A stretch of DNA of 64,000 nt. It comes from RUG563 sp045589355 (GTDB lineage Bacteria > Bacillota > Clostridia > Christensenellales > Aristaeellaceae). The notes beneath the pieces were generated by a model. The model had not been told where the DNA came from. It did no database searches and worked only from the letters and a program-made list of their open reading frames with translations. The position numbers and the translations under genes were made by a program. The stretch is from the NCBI GenBank assembly GCA_045589355.1, contig JAZNOW010000027.1:1-64000 (forward strand), read 5' to 3'. Shown here piece by piece: positions 1-7,788 of this stretch. Every line of letters begins with the position of its first letter. Within the stretch, counting starts at the first letter, position 1.

Positions 1-10
1 GAAAATTCAT
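1..10 (-). CDS. Start of an unidentified gene running off the left edge
   Basis: Only the first three codons (Met-Asn-Phe) are inside the window. A purine-rich AAAGGCGG site lies 8-15 bases before this ATG on the reverse strand, and a good promoter lies further upstream at 44-72. Together they suggest a divergently transcribed gene whose body is outside the window. Nothing can be said about its product. Confidence 0.35.
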
Positions 11-43
11 TTTCACACCGCCTTTCTTAAGAATAACAGTACT

Positions 44-72
44 ATTTTATCATAAAAATGCAGGGAATTCAA
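44..72 (-). promoter_or_regulatory. SigA-type promoter for the gene leaving the left edge
   Basis: The reverse strand reads TTGAAT (72-67), a 17-base spacer and TAAAAT (49-44). It points towards the ATG at position 10. Confidence 0.5.
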
Positions 73-111
73 TATTTTATAAAACTTCTGAAATTTTTTT
101 TGAAAAAAGAC

Positions 112-140
112 TTGATTTTTTTGAAAGAATGTTGTATACT
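112..140 (+). promoter_or_regulatory. Promoter of tRNA-Leu(CAA)
   Basis: TTGATT (112-117), 17 bases, TATACT (135-140). The tRNA begins 25 bases after the -10 box. Confidence 0.7.
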
Positions 141-165
141 AACAAAGTCGCATTAAGACATACAC

Positions 166-252
166 GCCGGTGTGTTGGAACTGGCAGACGAGACGGACTC
201 AAAATCCGTTGTCAGCGATGACGTGTGGGTTCGAGTCCCACCACCGGCACCA
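166..252 (+). tRNA. tRNA-Leu, anticodon CAA
   Basis: This is a class II tRNA with a long variable arm. The acceptor stem GCCGGTG pairs with CACCGGC, and CCA is encoded at 250-252. The anticodon stem ACGGA/TCCGT encloses the loop CTCAAAA, giving anticodon CAA, which reads UUG. The T-arm has GGTTCGAGTCC. A terminator follows directly, so it is a single-gene unit. Confidence 0.95.
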
Positions 253-253
253 T

Positions 254-286
254 AAAGCGCTTTGCATGGCAAAAGCGCTTTTTTTG
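254..286 (+). terminator. Rho-independent terminator after tRNA-Leu
   Basis: The stem AAAGCGC (254-260) pairs with GCGCTTT (275-281) and is followed by a T run. Confidence 0.85.
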
Positions 287-315
287 TTGACTGAAAATCC
301 AGGGTGTGGTAAATT
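287..315 (+). promoter_or_regulatory. Promoter of the YitT gene
   Basis: TTGACT (287-292), 17 bases, TAAATT (310-315), just after the tRNA terminator. The start codon of the YitT gene is at 353. Confidence 0.6.
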
Positions 316-352
316 CATGCTATAAAATGAATGATGATAAGGGGGGATATCT

Positions 353-1246
353 GTGAAAGAGAGGATAAATGTTGTTCTTGTTTACCTGCAGATCATTGCA
401 ATTGCAATGCTGCTTGCACTGAACTATCATCTGTTTGTGGTTGAGAACGGGTTTGCACCGGCAGGGTTAAACGGTATTGCCACCATGGTGCAATACAAAA
501 CCGGTTTCAGCATCGGCTATATGTCTCTTTTGATCAATACACCGCTTTGCATACTGGCGTATTTTCTGGTGGATAAGCAGTTTGCCTGTCGGTCGTTTTG
601 TTTTTGCATCACCTATTCTGTTGCATTTTTGCTGATGCAAAGAATGGGCTTGGAAAAATTTCAGTATGTGACAGGCGGCCATGACACCATCTATCCCGTC
701 ATTCTCAGCGGGGTTATCAGCGGGGTGGTGTACGGGCTGTGCTTCCGGCAGAGCGCTTCCACCGGCGGAACGGATATTCTTTCCAAATATATCAGCAAAA
801 AGAAACCGGAGCTGAATTTCTTCTGGATCACCTTTGCCCTCAATGCCGTTGTGGCAGCTGTTTCATTTTTTGTTTATGCGCAGGAAGATGGCAATGGCAC
901 AATTCTCTACAATTACAAGCCTGTGTGTCTTTGCATTATGTATTGTTTTGTGTCCAGTTATGTGGGGAGCCACATGATCCGCGGCACCAAGCAGGCCTGC
1001 GAATTCACCATCGTCACTTCCCACGCTGAAGAACTGAAGACAGAAATTTATCATGTACTGAAGCATGGGTGCACAAAGATTGAAGCGGTGGGCGGTTTTT
1101 CCAGCGGTGAAAAAAGCGTTCTGCTGTGCGTGGTGAACAACCACCAGATCGTTGATTTTCAAAACATACTGAAAAAATATGACGATACATTTGCTTTTTC
1201 AAAAACCATCAATGAAACATACGGCAATTTCAAGAAAATCAAATAA
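353..1246 (+). CDS. YitT family membrane protein (DUF161/DUF2179)
   Basis: This 297-residue integral membrane protein has five or six hydrophobic segments in its first ~210 residues (the YitT_membrane region). A soluble C-terminal domain of ~80 residues follows (DUF2179, around 'TKIEAVGGFSSGEKSVLLCVV'). The family is widespread in Firmicutes. Its transport substrate is not established, and it should not be taken as a characterised carrier. The start is GTG, with AAGGGGGGA 6-8 bases upstream, and the gene has its own promoter at 287-315. It is monocistronic: a terminator shared with the convergent gene follows 9 bases after the stop. Confidence 0.85.
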   Translation: MKERINVVLVYLQIIAIAMLLALNYHLFVVENGFAPAGLNGIATMVQYKTGFSIGYMSLLINTPLCILAYFLVDKQFACRSFCFCITYSVAFLLMQRMGLEKFQYVTGGHDTIYPVILSGVISGVVYGLCFRQSASTGGTDILSKYISKKKPELNFFWITFALNAVVAAVSFFVYAQEDGNGTILYNYKPVCLCIMYCFVSSYVGSHMIRGTKQACEFTIVTSHAEELKTEIYHVLKHGCTKIEAVGGFSSGEKSVLLCVVNNHQIVDFQNILKKYDDTFAFSKTINETYGNFKKIK

Positions 1247-1255
1247 GCGGCAATG

Positions 1256-1288
1256 AAAAAGCCCCGGCAAACGCCGGGGCGATTTTTT
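1256..1288. terminator. Bidirectional terminator between YitT and GH94 genes
   Basis: GCCCCGGC (1261-1268) pairs with GCCGGGGC (1273-1280), with A-rich and T-rich flanks. It can stop transcription from both converging genes. Confidence 0.85.
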
Positions 1289-1294
1289 GTGGAA

Positions 1295-3682
1295 TTACAT
1301 GACAACCGTGATTTCGTTCACGTCCAGCAGTTCTTCTGCCTTGATCAGGCCGGCGGGACGTTCCACACCGTTGAAGATGTACTTTTCAGGATTACCTTCC
1401 TTATGGGCGCTGTTATCCACAGTGATGTTCAGCTTCTTGCCGCGGAAGTTCTTCTGCATGGTGAAGCCGTCCCATTCGGCGGGGAAGGCGGGGGAAATGA
1501 CGATGCCTTCGGTGGTGGGACGCAGGCCCAAAATGCCTTCTACGCAGCCAACCATAACGGTGGAAGCGGTACCGGTGAGCCAATGCACATGGCTGCGGCC
1601 GGCGAAGGGGCTGTCCTTGCCTTCAATGAACTGGCCGTGCACATAGGGTTCGATGACGCGCAGGTCAGCATTGTCGTTGAAGGAAGCGGGGCTGGATTCG
1701 GCAAAGTACTGGAAAGCACGTCCGCCGTGGCCGCGCAGTGCTTCGGCCAGGATGGCCCAGCCCTGGATCTGGCAGAAGATACCGCCGTTTTCCTTGGTGC
1801 AGGGGTTGAAAAGCAGCATCAGAGCGCCGTCAAAAGCTTCGTAACGATAGGGGGGATACATGACCTGCACACCGTAGGGGGTGTTGAGCAGTTCGTTGGC
1901 GGTGTTCAGGATGGTGTCGGACTGTTCTGCGGTGGCAGCGCCGCTGATGACGGCCCAGGACTGGGGATTGAGCCACATGGAGGCTTCCTTGTCTTTCTTG
2001 CTGCCGATCACAGCGCCTTCTTCGGTGAAGCCGCGGATGAAGCGGTCGTCTTCGAAGCATTCGTCGTTGAGAGTCTTGAGCAGCTTGGCGGCAATATCCT
2101 TCAGGTAAGCCACATATTCCGGTTCGTCCTTGCAGAATTCCTGCATGATCTGCAGAGCATAGTAGAACTGGAATGCAACGAAGGTGCTTTCACCGGTGGC
2201 ACCAAGACGCAGGCAGTCGTTCCAGTCGGCATGGAGGCCGGCAGGCATGCCATGGGGGCCCAGGTGGTTCATGGTGAAATTGATGGCGCGCTTGAGGTGT
2301 TCGCGTACCGTGCCTTCATCCTTGTCGGCGAAGGGGATCACAGTGTCAAGGTAAGCCAGGTTGCCAGTTTCGGCAATGTACTTGTACACCGTGGGGAAGA
2401 GCCACATGGCGTCATCGGCACGGTAATGGGGATGGCCGGTTTCGCGGACGTAGGATTCGTCTTCGGGAGTATTTTCGTGGCCGGCGTTATGGTTGAACTT
2501 GACCAGGGGCAGGCCGCCGCCGTGATGCACCTGAGCAGAGAGCATGAAGTCCAGCTGCTTGCGGGCCATTTCGGGGTCCAGATGGATGATACCCTGAATA
2601 TCCTGCACGGTGTCACGATAACCGTAGCCGTTGCGTTCGCCGCAGTAGATGAGGGAAGCGGCACGGCTCCACACGAAGGTGGTGAAGCACTGGAAAGCGT
2701 TCCAGGTGTTGATCATGGAGTTGAACCGGGGATCGGGGGTATTGATGATGAGGTTTTCCAGTTCGCCGTGCCAGTAGGCGATGAGGGCCTTCAGTTCGGC
2801 GTTGACGGTTTCTTCCACATTCTTGTAGGAATCCAGGATTTCGCGGGCCTGGAACTGATTCTTCTGGCCCAGCATGAAAGCGAAGCTCTTCTTTTCGCCG
2901 GGCTTGAGGGTCACCTTCACCTGCAGAGCGCCGCAGGGATTGCTGTTGTAGTTCATGACGCCGTTGCACTTGCCGTCTTCCACAGCCTGGGGATTGGTGA
3001 AGCGGTTGCGGCCCAGGAAGTTTTCGCGGCTGCCGGTGTAGCTTACCACGGGAGTGCCGGCTACGCCGAAGAAGCGTTCGGTGCCGTTGGTGCCGTCGGC
3101 ATTCACATGGCAGAATTCATTGATGTGCTGCAGAATGAAATCGTTGCAGAATTCGGTGCGGGTAATGAACTGGGTGTACTGCAGGTTCACCTGGTCCTGG
3201 GTGTAGAAGGATTCGGTGGTGAATTCGCAATAGCCGAAAGCACTGATGGTGCGTTCTTTGTCGGATTTATTTTCCAGGGTGACACGCCACACTTCGTGGG
3301 TGGCATCCATGGGAACATAGTAAAGCGCCTTGCTTTCAATGCCGGCATATTCGCTGACGAATTCGGTATAGGAGGTGCCGTGATGGCATTCGGTCTTATA
3401 CTGATCCAGGGGCTTGGCCACGGGACGCCAGGAAGCAGACCAGAAATCGCCGTTTTCTTCGTCGCGCAGGTAGATGTAGCGGCCGGGTTCGTCAAACTGG
3501 TTGAACACATAACGCAGAATACGACCGGCAGCACCGGACTTGACAAAGCTGTAACCGCCGGCGTTTACGGTGACGATGGCGCCGTAAGCGGGGGAGCCCA
3601 GGTAGTTGGCCCAAGCAGAAGGAGTATTGGGGTTTGTGATGACATATTCCCGTTTTGCGTCATCGAAATAGCCGTACTGCAT
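1295..3682 (-). CDS. GH94 glycoside phosphorylase (cellobiose/diacetylchitobiose phosphorylase-like)
   Basis: This 795-residue cytoplasmic enzyme is of the full length usual for GH94. The N-terminal beta-sandwich starts with the family pattern 'YGYFDDAKREYVIT' and contains 'WSASWRPVAKPLD'. The (alpha/alpha)6 catalytic domain has 'GYRDTVQD' (~354-361) and 'ADWNDC' (485-490), where Asp489 is the expected general acid. GH94 enzymes split a beta-linked disaccharide with inorganic phosphate, giving a sugar 1-phosphate and a free sugar. The N-terminal sequence looks closer to N,N'-diacetylchitobiose phosphorylase than to cellodextrin phosphorylase, but the substrate cannot be fixed by reading. No sugar transporter is adjacent. 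The start ATG follows GAGGAGGAA. Confidence 0.85.
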   Translation of the reverse strand: MQYGYFDDAKREYVITNPNTPSAWANYLGSPAYGAIVTVNAGGYSFVKSGAAGRILRYVFNQFDEPGRYIYLRDEENGDFWSASWRPVAKPLDQYKTECHHGTSYTEFVSEYAGIESKALYYVPMDATHEVWRVTLENKSDKERTISAFGYCEFTTESFYTQDQVNLQYTQFITRTEFCNDFILQHINEFCHVNADGTNGTERFFGVAGTPVVSYTGSRENFLGRNRFTNPQAVEDGKCNGVMNYNSNPCGALQVKVTLKPGEKKSFAFMLGQKNQFQAREILDSYKNVEETVNAELKALIAYWHGELENLIINTPDPRFNSMINTWNAFQCFTTFVWSRAASLIYCGERNGYGYRDTVQDIQGIIHLDPEMARKQLDFMLSAQVHHGGGLPLVKFNHNAGHENTPEDESYVRETGHPHYRADDAMWLFPTVYKYIAETGNLAYLDTVIPFADKDEGTVREHLKRAINFTMNHLGPHGMPAGLHADWNDCLRLGATGESTFVAFQFYYALQIMQEFCKDEPEYVAYLKDIAAKLLKTLNDECFEDDRFIRGFTEEGAVIGSKKDKEASMWLNPQSWAVISGAATAEQSDTILNTANELLNTPYGVQVMYPPYRYEAFDGALMLLFNPCTKENGGIFCQIQGWAILAEALRGHGGRAFQYFAESSPASFNDNADLRVIEPYVHGQFIEGKDSPFAGRSHVHWLTGTASTVMVGCVEGILGLRPTTEGIVISPAFPAEWDGFTMQKNFRGKKLNITVDNSAHKEGNPEKYIFNGVERPAGLIKAEELLDVNEITVVM

Positions 3683-3747
3683 AGAGAATTCCTCCTCATA
3701 ATTTTGGAAAAGATGCGCAAATTACGCTCATTTTCCAGCTTGCTCCC

Positions 3748-3776
3748 ATCATAACACATCTTTTTTACACTTTCAA
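3748..3776 (-). promoter_or_regulatory. Promoter of the GH94 gene
   Basis: The reverse strand reads TTGAAA (3776-3771), 17 bases, TATGAT (3753-3748). This leaves a ~60-base untranslated leader. Confidence 0.6.
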
Positions 3777-3815
3777 GGGCGTTTGATTGTTTGTCATGGA
3801 ATTGTAGTTTTCTGT

Positions 3816-3846
3816 CAAATAAAAGCAGCCTGCGTTTTACAGGCTG
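3816..3846 (-). terminator. Terminator after the nucleotidyltransferase gene
   Basis: On the reverse strand CAGCCTG pairs with CAGGCTG (3846-3840 and 3832-3826), followed by CTTTTATTT. Confidence 0.75.
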
Positions 3847-3858
3847 TTTTGGATTCGA

Positions 3859-4776
3859 TTATTTCCAAAGCTCGCGGGGATATTTGCCTTCCTGTTTCAT
3901 TTTTTCGATGGCGTGCTGTACATCCGGAAGATCGGCGGAATAGGTGATGCCGTACCACTTTTCATCCGTTTTGAGCAGCCGCACCTTTGCCTTGCCCTCC
4001 TTGATCATCTGATCGGGGATGAGTGGCAGGAAGTATTCGCATTTGAGGGGATTGACGGGAAGATTTTTCTCAAGGAACACAGGAAAACGGTTGACAAATT
4101 CCTGCATAATGCAGGCAGGAAAGCCCCAGCAGTTCATGGAAACGGCTGTATCGCCGGGGAGGAAGGTGTAGGTTTTGCCGCCGTCTTCCGTATAGGCAGC
4201 ACCGTCGCCCTGCATGATGATGGTGGTACGTTCCTGAATGGCTGTCATGTATTTGCCGTCTTCATCCGTTTTGCATACCCCCCGGGAAACGGAGCCGTTT
4301 TCCGTAAGGGTGTTGCGGATCTGATACCCCACCATGGAAAGGGTTTGTTCATCATCATTTTCCACCAGGAAACGATGCATTTTTTCAAACGCACCGGCAC
4401 CGTAGAAATCGTCCGCATTGATGACGCAGAAGGGTGCATCCACCGCATCCTTTGCACACAAAACGGCATGGGCGGTACCCCAGGGTTTTACACGGCCCTC
4501 AGGAATGGAAAATCCATCCGGCAGCACGTCGGCCGTCTGGTGCACAAATGTCAGCTTCGCTTTATCGCCGATGCGGCTGGCAATGGTGTCTTTGAACAGC
4601 TGTTCATTTTCCGGCTTGACAATGATGATGATCTCGTCAAACCCTGCACGGACAGCATCATAGATGGAATAATCAATAATGATATGGCCTTCCTGATCCA
4701 CAGGGGCCATTTGTTTCAAACCGCCAAAGCGACTGCCAAGGCCGGCGGCCATGATGATCAATTGGGTTTTCTTCAT
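3859..4776 (-). CDS. Sugar-phosphate nucleotidyltransferase family protein
   Basis: This 305-residue protein has the NTP_transferase Rossmann-like fold. The nucleotide-binding signature 'AAGLGSRFGGLKQ' lies at ~10-22 and the acidic metal-site motif 'INADDFYG' at ~120. Family members join a sugar 1-phosphate to an NTP, releasing pyrophosphate. The gene follows the GH94 phosphorylase on the same strand side, whose product would be a sugar 1-phosphate, but each has its own promoter and a terminator lies between them. A shared pathway is therefore only an inference. It could instead act on a choline or other alcohol phosphate. The start is supported by GAAGGAGGG. Confidence 0.75.
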   Translation of the reverse strand: MKKTQLIIMAAGLGSRFGGLKQMAPVDQEGHIIIDYSIYDAVRAGFDEIIIIVKPENEQLFKDTIASRIGDKAKLTFVHQTADVLPDGFSIPEGRVKPWGTAHAVLCAKDAVDAPFCVINADDFYGAGAFEKMHRFLVENDDEQTLSMVGYQIRNTLTENGSVSRGVCKTDEDGKYMTAIQERTTIIMQGDGAAYTEDGGKTYTFLPGDTAVSMNCWGFPACIMQEFVNRFPVFLEKNLPVNPLKCEYFLPLIPDQMIKEGKAKVRLLKTDEKWYGITYSADLPDVQHAIEKMKQEGKYPRELWK

Positions 4777-4805
4777 CCGGATTCCCTCCTTCGGTGATTG
4801 ATGCT

Positions 4806-4834
4806 ATTATACCGCAAACTGCCCGATACGTAAA
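4806..4834 (-). promoter_or_regulatory. Promoter of the nucleotidyltransferase gene
   Basis: The reverse strand reads TTTACG (4834-4829), 17 bases, TATAAT (4811-4806). Confidence 0.55.
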
Positions 4835-4841
4835 CGAAAAA

Positions 4842-6326
4842 TTACAGGCTGATGATGCGGGCTTTTGTTCTTTCAAGGAAAGCCGCATCATGCTCCACCA
4901 GCACCATGGTGGGATGAAAGGATTGCAGAAGTTTTTCAATCTGCACCCGGGACAAAACGTCGATGTAGTTCAGCGGTTCATCCCACAGATAAAGATGGGC
5001 CTTTTGACACAGGCTCATGGCCAGCATGATCTTCTTTTGCTGACCGACGCTGAGCGCTTCCAGCGGATGATCAAAATGCGCCCTGTCAAAGTTCAATTTG
5101 CGGAGAATGGTTTTGAACAAGGTTTCATCGATGCCGTGATGCTGCACAAAGGTGCGCATATCGCCGTTTGGCCTTGCGTTCTGCGGTACATACGAAATAA
5201 TGCACCCGCTCTGCAGCCTGACCACCCCTGCGTCCGGTTTTCTTTCGCCGCACAAAAGCTGGATCACGGTGGACTTGCCACAGCCGTTTCTTCCTTCCAG
5301 CGCTACGATTTCGCCCGGGTTTACCGTTATGGAGAAATCGTGCAGCACATTCCTTTGGCCATAGGAAACGTATACGTTTTCCAGGAAAGCAACGGGGCCT
5401 TTGTTCTGGAATAAGGGGGAAAGCTTCAGTTCGTCTGCATATTCGATGTTTTTCAGCAACCCTTCTTTTTCCGTAACCGCTTTATCCATGCGGAATTCGA
5501 GGTTTTTTCGCTGCTGCTGCATCCGGCGGGATTTTTCACCGATGTAGGACCGGGCGTTTTTGCTGCGCTCATGGCTGTCTTCATGCAGGCCGATCTTCTG
5601 GCTTTCTGCCTGGTCGGCCCAGATGCGGGCATGCTGGGCAGCGGATTTGAGATGTGCGATTTCCTTTCTGAGCCGTTCATTCTGTTCCTGCTCAAATTGA
5701 TCCTGCTTCTCTTTATTTTCTGCCCAGGTTGAGTAATTGCTTTTTTGCACTTCCAGATTGCAGCGGTTGATGGAAAGCACGTGATCGATGCACAGGTCGA
5801 GAAAGTTCCTGTCATGGGAAACCAGAATGAAGCCCTTCTTTTTGTTCAGGTATTCGGCTACCAGTTTTCGGCTTTCCCGGTCCAAATGATCGGTGGGTTC
5901 ATCAATCAAAAGGAAATGATGATCCTTGGAAAACAAAAGCGCCAGCAGTACTTTCACCTGCTCACCGCCGGAAAGGAAGCGGTAGGGGGTATTGAGTGCT
6001 TCATCGGATAGCTGCAGCAGAGATGCTTCCCGGTAAAAAAGCCACGTTTCGCCATCCGGGCAAAAACTGTCCGCCATTTGGGCAGGCGTCTGATCAGGCT
6101 TGGCAACAGGGAAAGGAAAGTAGTCAAACAAAAGGGACGTATGGATAGCACCGTTTGCATCCAGTTCGCCGCTCAGTAACCGAAGAAGGGTGGTTTTGCC
6201 TCTGCCGTTCCGGCCGATCAGGCCCAATTTCCAGTCACTGTCCAGATTGACGGAAGCATGGTTGAACACAATATCCGGGGAGCCTTCATAGGAAAACGTT
6301 AAGTCTTGAATGGATATCTGAGCCAT
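4842..6326 (-). CDS. ABC-F ribosomal protection protein, Lsa/Vga-like
   Basis: This 494-residue soluble protein has two ABC ATPase domains and no membrane segment. Domain 1 has Walker A 'GRNGRGKT' (38-45), signature 'LSGGEQ' (118-123) and Walker B with 'DEPTDHLD' (142-149). Domain 2 has 'GRNGCGKS' (345-352), 'LSVGQQ' (425-430) and 'DEPLNYID' (449-456). The ~100-residue charged linker (195-300) is the part that enters the ribosomal E site. Length, the interdomain linker and 'DEPLNYID' resemble Lsa/Vga-type proteins, which give resistance to lincosamides, streptogramin A and pleuromutilins. The spectrum here is inferred, not shown. Expression is probably controlled by the leader at 6327-6499. 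Confidence 0.85.
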   Translation of the reverse strand: MAQISIQDLTFSYEGSPDIVFNHASVNLDSDWKLGLIGRNGRGKTTLLRLLSGELDANGAIHTSLLFDYFPFPVAKPDQTPAQMADSFCPDGETWLFYREASLLQLSDEALNTPYRFLSGGEQVKVLLALLFSKDHHFLLIDEPTDHLDRESRKLVAEYLNKKKGFILVSHDRNFLDLCIDHVLSINRCNLEVQKSNYSTWAENKEKQDQFEQEQNERLRKEIAHLKSAAQHARIWADQAESQKIGLHEDSHERSKNARSYIGEKSRRMQQQRKNLEFRMDKAVTEKEGLLKNIEYADELKLSPLFQNKGPVAFLENVYVSYGQRNVLHDFSITVNPGEIVALEGRNGCGKSTVIQLLCGERKPDAGVVRLQSGCIISYVPQNARPNGDMRTFVQHHGIDETLFKTILRKLNFDRAHFDHPLEALSVGQQKKIMLAMSLCQKAHLYLWDEPLNYIDVLSRVQIEKLLQSFHPTMVLVEHDAAFLERTKARIISL

Positions 6327-6499
6327 ATTTACCTCCTGGGTTTCATCCGTGCACAGGCAAACAGGACTTCTTTTTTACAACAAAAAAAGACGCCGCAAAA
6401 AGTTCCCTGCACACAAAAACAGGCATGCAAAAAGCAATTCTGTTTGTTGTAAATCGGTGCAGGTTACTTGCGCATCTTTCCACCCCTTTGCTGAATGTT
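6327..6499 (-). promoter_or_regulatory. Probable ribosome-mediated transcription attenuator of the ABC-F gene
   Basis: The leader starts near 6499. A three-codon frame (Met-Arg-Lys-stop, 6475-6464) follows an AAAGGGGTGG site. The segment covering it (6479-6468) can pair with 6398-6386, directly before a run of seven T, as a terminator. A nested helix pairs 6463-6457 with 6412-6406. A competing 11-base perfect helix pairs 6453-6443 with 6384-6374 and excludes part of that structure. A ribosome held on the short frame would mask the first arm and permit readthrough. Confidence 0.6.
6464..6475 (-). CDS. Three-codon leader frame (Met-Arg-Lys)
   Basis: ATG-CGC-AAG-TAA lies about 25 bases after the predicted transcription start, with AAAGGGG spaced 7-8 bases upstream. 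It is a candidate sensor frame for ribosome stalling in the ABC-F leader. Translation is inferred from the ribosome-binding site only. Confidence 0.45.
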   Translation of the reverse strand: MRK

Positions 6500-6505
6500 G
6501 AGATC

Positions 6506-6534
6506 AATATAGCAAAAATACGGATGAATGTCAA
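6506..6534 (-). promoter_or_regulatory. Promoter of the ABC-F gene
   Basis: The reverse strand has consensus TTGACA (6534-6529), 17 bases, TATATT (6511-6506). It is strong, as expected for a unit controlled by attenuation rather than initiation. Confidence 0.8.
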
Positions 6535-6553
6535 TCTTTACAATTGAAGATTG
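6532..6553. repeat. Inverted repeat between divergent promoters
   Basis: CAATCTT (6532-6538) and AAGATTG (6547-6553) are perfect arms separated by 8 bases. They overlap both -35 boxes of the divergent ABC-F and GH3 promoters, so the element could be a shared operator. Confidence 0.4.
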
Positions 6554-6579
6554 AATTTGGAAGGACTGTATGGTACAAT
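6551..6579 (+). promoter_or_regulatory. Promoter of the GH3 gene
   Basis: TTGAAT (6551-6556), 17 bases, TACAAT (6574-6579). Confidence 0.7.
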
Positions 6580-6616
6580 TTGAAATGATAAAAGCTTTCC
6601 TGAAAGGGGAAGGAAA

Positions 6617-7774
6617 ATGCGAAAAATCTATCTTTTGACAGCAATTTTGCTGTTTGTATTCTCAACGGGCATCGCCGTTGCGGAAGAAGACTGGATTGTG
6701 AGTGTTTCCCCGGAAGAACAAACACCTGATCCTTTGAACCAGGCGCGTATCCTGATGCGATGGATGACGGAAGATGAATTGATCGGGCAGATGATCATGG
6801 TGTGTCCGGAAGACATGACAGGGGAAAAGCGCACCGAGCGCATGGAGGAAGCAGCGGCCTTTGAAAAGCTGCCGGTTGGCGGTGTGATCCTGTATGGGCA
6901 GAACATCACCTCCGAAACGCAGCTGAAAGCGCTGATAAACGATATCAATACCGGTGCCGGCAAAGCCGGGCTTTACCCGCCCTTTATTGCCGTGGATGAA
7001 GAAGGCGGTGCTGTGGCGCGGATTGCCAACAAGCTGGGCCTTGAAGGCGCTGCGGACGCCGCCGAAATAGGAGAAACAGGCGATGCTGCAAAAGCGTACC
7101 AGGCAGGCGTAACCATTGGCACTTATTTGAAAGAATATGGCGTGAATATGGATCTTGCGCCGGTTGCCGATGTAATGACCGCATCGGCACCGGAACTGAA
7201 AGGAAGAAGCTACGGAAGCGATGCCGGCAGGGTGGCCGATATGTCCACACAAATGGCGAAGGGGCTGTGGGAGCAGGGAATCATCCCTTGCTACAAACAT
7301 TTTCCCGGGCATGGCGCAGCGGATCACAATGCCCACAATGTGCCGGTGCGCACAGGCAGGACCATCGCCCAGATGGCGGAAAACGAATGGATTCCCTTTC
7401 AGACGGCCATTGATCAGGATGCAAAGGTGATGATGATGAGCCATCTGAAGGTGACGGCACTGGACAAGGAATACCCGGCGTCTCTTTCCCGCATCATCGT
7501 GACCGACCTTCTGCGCACGCAAATGGGCTATGACGGCGTAGTGATGACGGATGCTTTGCGGATGGATGCCATCCGGGAAGAATATTCCCTTCAGGAAGCG
7601 GCAGTATTGGCCATCAACGCCGGAGCCGATATTTTGCTGGTGCCCGGCGATGGCAAAGCAGCCTTCAACGCTGTAAAAGGTGCGGTGGAGCGCGGTGAGA
7701 TTTCCATGGAGCGAATTGAAGAAAGCGTGGCAAGAATTCTTGCCCTGAAAATTGAAAGCGGCCTCATTCAATGA
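6617..7774 (+). CDS. nagZ: Secreted GH3 beta-N-acetylhexosaminidase (NagZ-like)
   Basis: This 385-residue protein has an N-terminal signal peptide (cleavage probably after 'GIAVA', ~22). A single GH3 TIM barrel follows, with no C-terminal domain, as in NagZ. 'KHFPGHG' (227-233) is followed by His240, the family acid/base His, and 'VMTDALRMD' holds the nucleophile Asp312. NagZ enzymes remove GlcNAc from muropeptides or cell-wall glycans. In Gram-positives they act outside the membrane, which fits the signal peptide. AAGGGGAAGGAAA precedes the ATG. The gene is monocistronic with a terminator overlapping its end. Confidence 0.85.
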   Translation: MRKIYLLTAILLFVFSTGIAVAEEDWIVSVSPEEQTPDPLNQARILMRWMTEDELIGQMIMVCPEDMTGEKRTERMEEAAAFEKLPVGGVILYGQNITSETQLKALINDINTGAGKAGLYPPFIAVDEEGGAVARIANKLGLEGAADAAEIGETGDAAKAYQAGVTIGTYLKEYGVNMDLAPVADVMTASAPELKGRSYGSDAGRVADMSTQMAKGLWEQGIIPCYKHFPGHGAADHNAHNVPVRTGRTIAQMAENEWIPFQTAIDQDAKVMMMSHLKVTALDKEYPASLSRIIVTDLLRTQMGYDGVVMTDALRMDAIREEYSLQEAAVLAINAGADILLVPGDGKAAFNAVKGAVERGEISMERIEESVARILALKIESGLIQ

Positions 7775-7788
7775 AGCCGCTTTTTTTA
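7757..7788. terminator. Terminator shared by the GH3 and SpoIID-like genes
   Basis: AGCGGC (7757-7762) pairs with GCCGCT (7776-7781), with an inner TTCATT-type extension and T7 on the plus strand. The converging SpoIID-like gene ends inside it. Confidence 0.75.

Noticed and set aside
1253..3754. A very long open frame on the plus strand (over 800 codons) opposite the GH94 gene.
   Set aside because: It is antisense to a clearly conserved enzyme. The predicted protein is Gly/Val/Ala-rich without family motifs, a common by-product of codon bias on the other strand.
6343..6426. A 27-codon frame in the ABC-F leader (Met-Pro-Val-Phe...).
   Set aside because: No ribosome-binding site precedes its ATG, and it runs through the proposed terminator arm. 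The shorter Met-Arg-Lys frame has a good site. It remains a second candidate only if experiments show translation.
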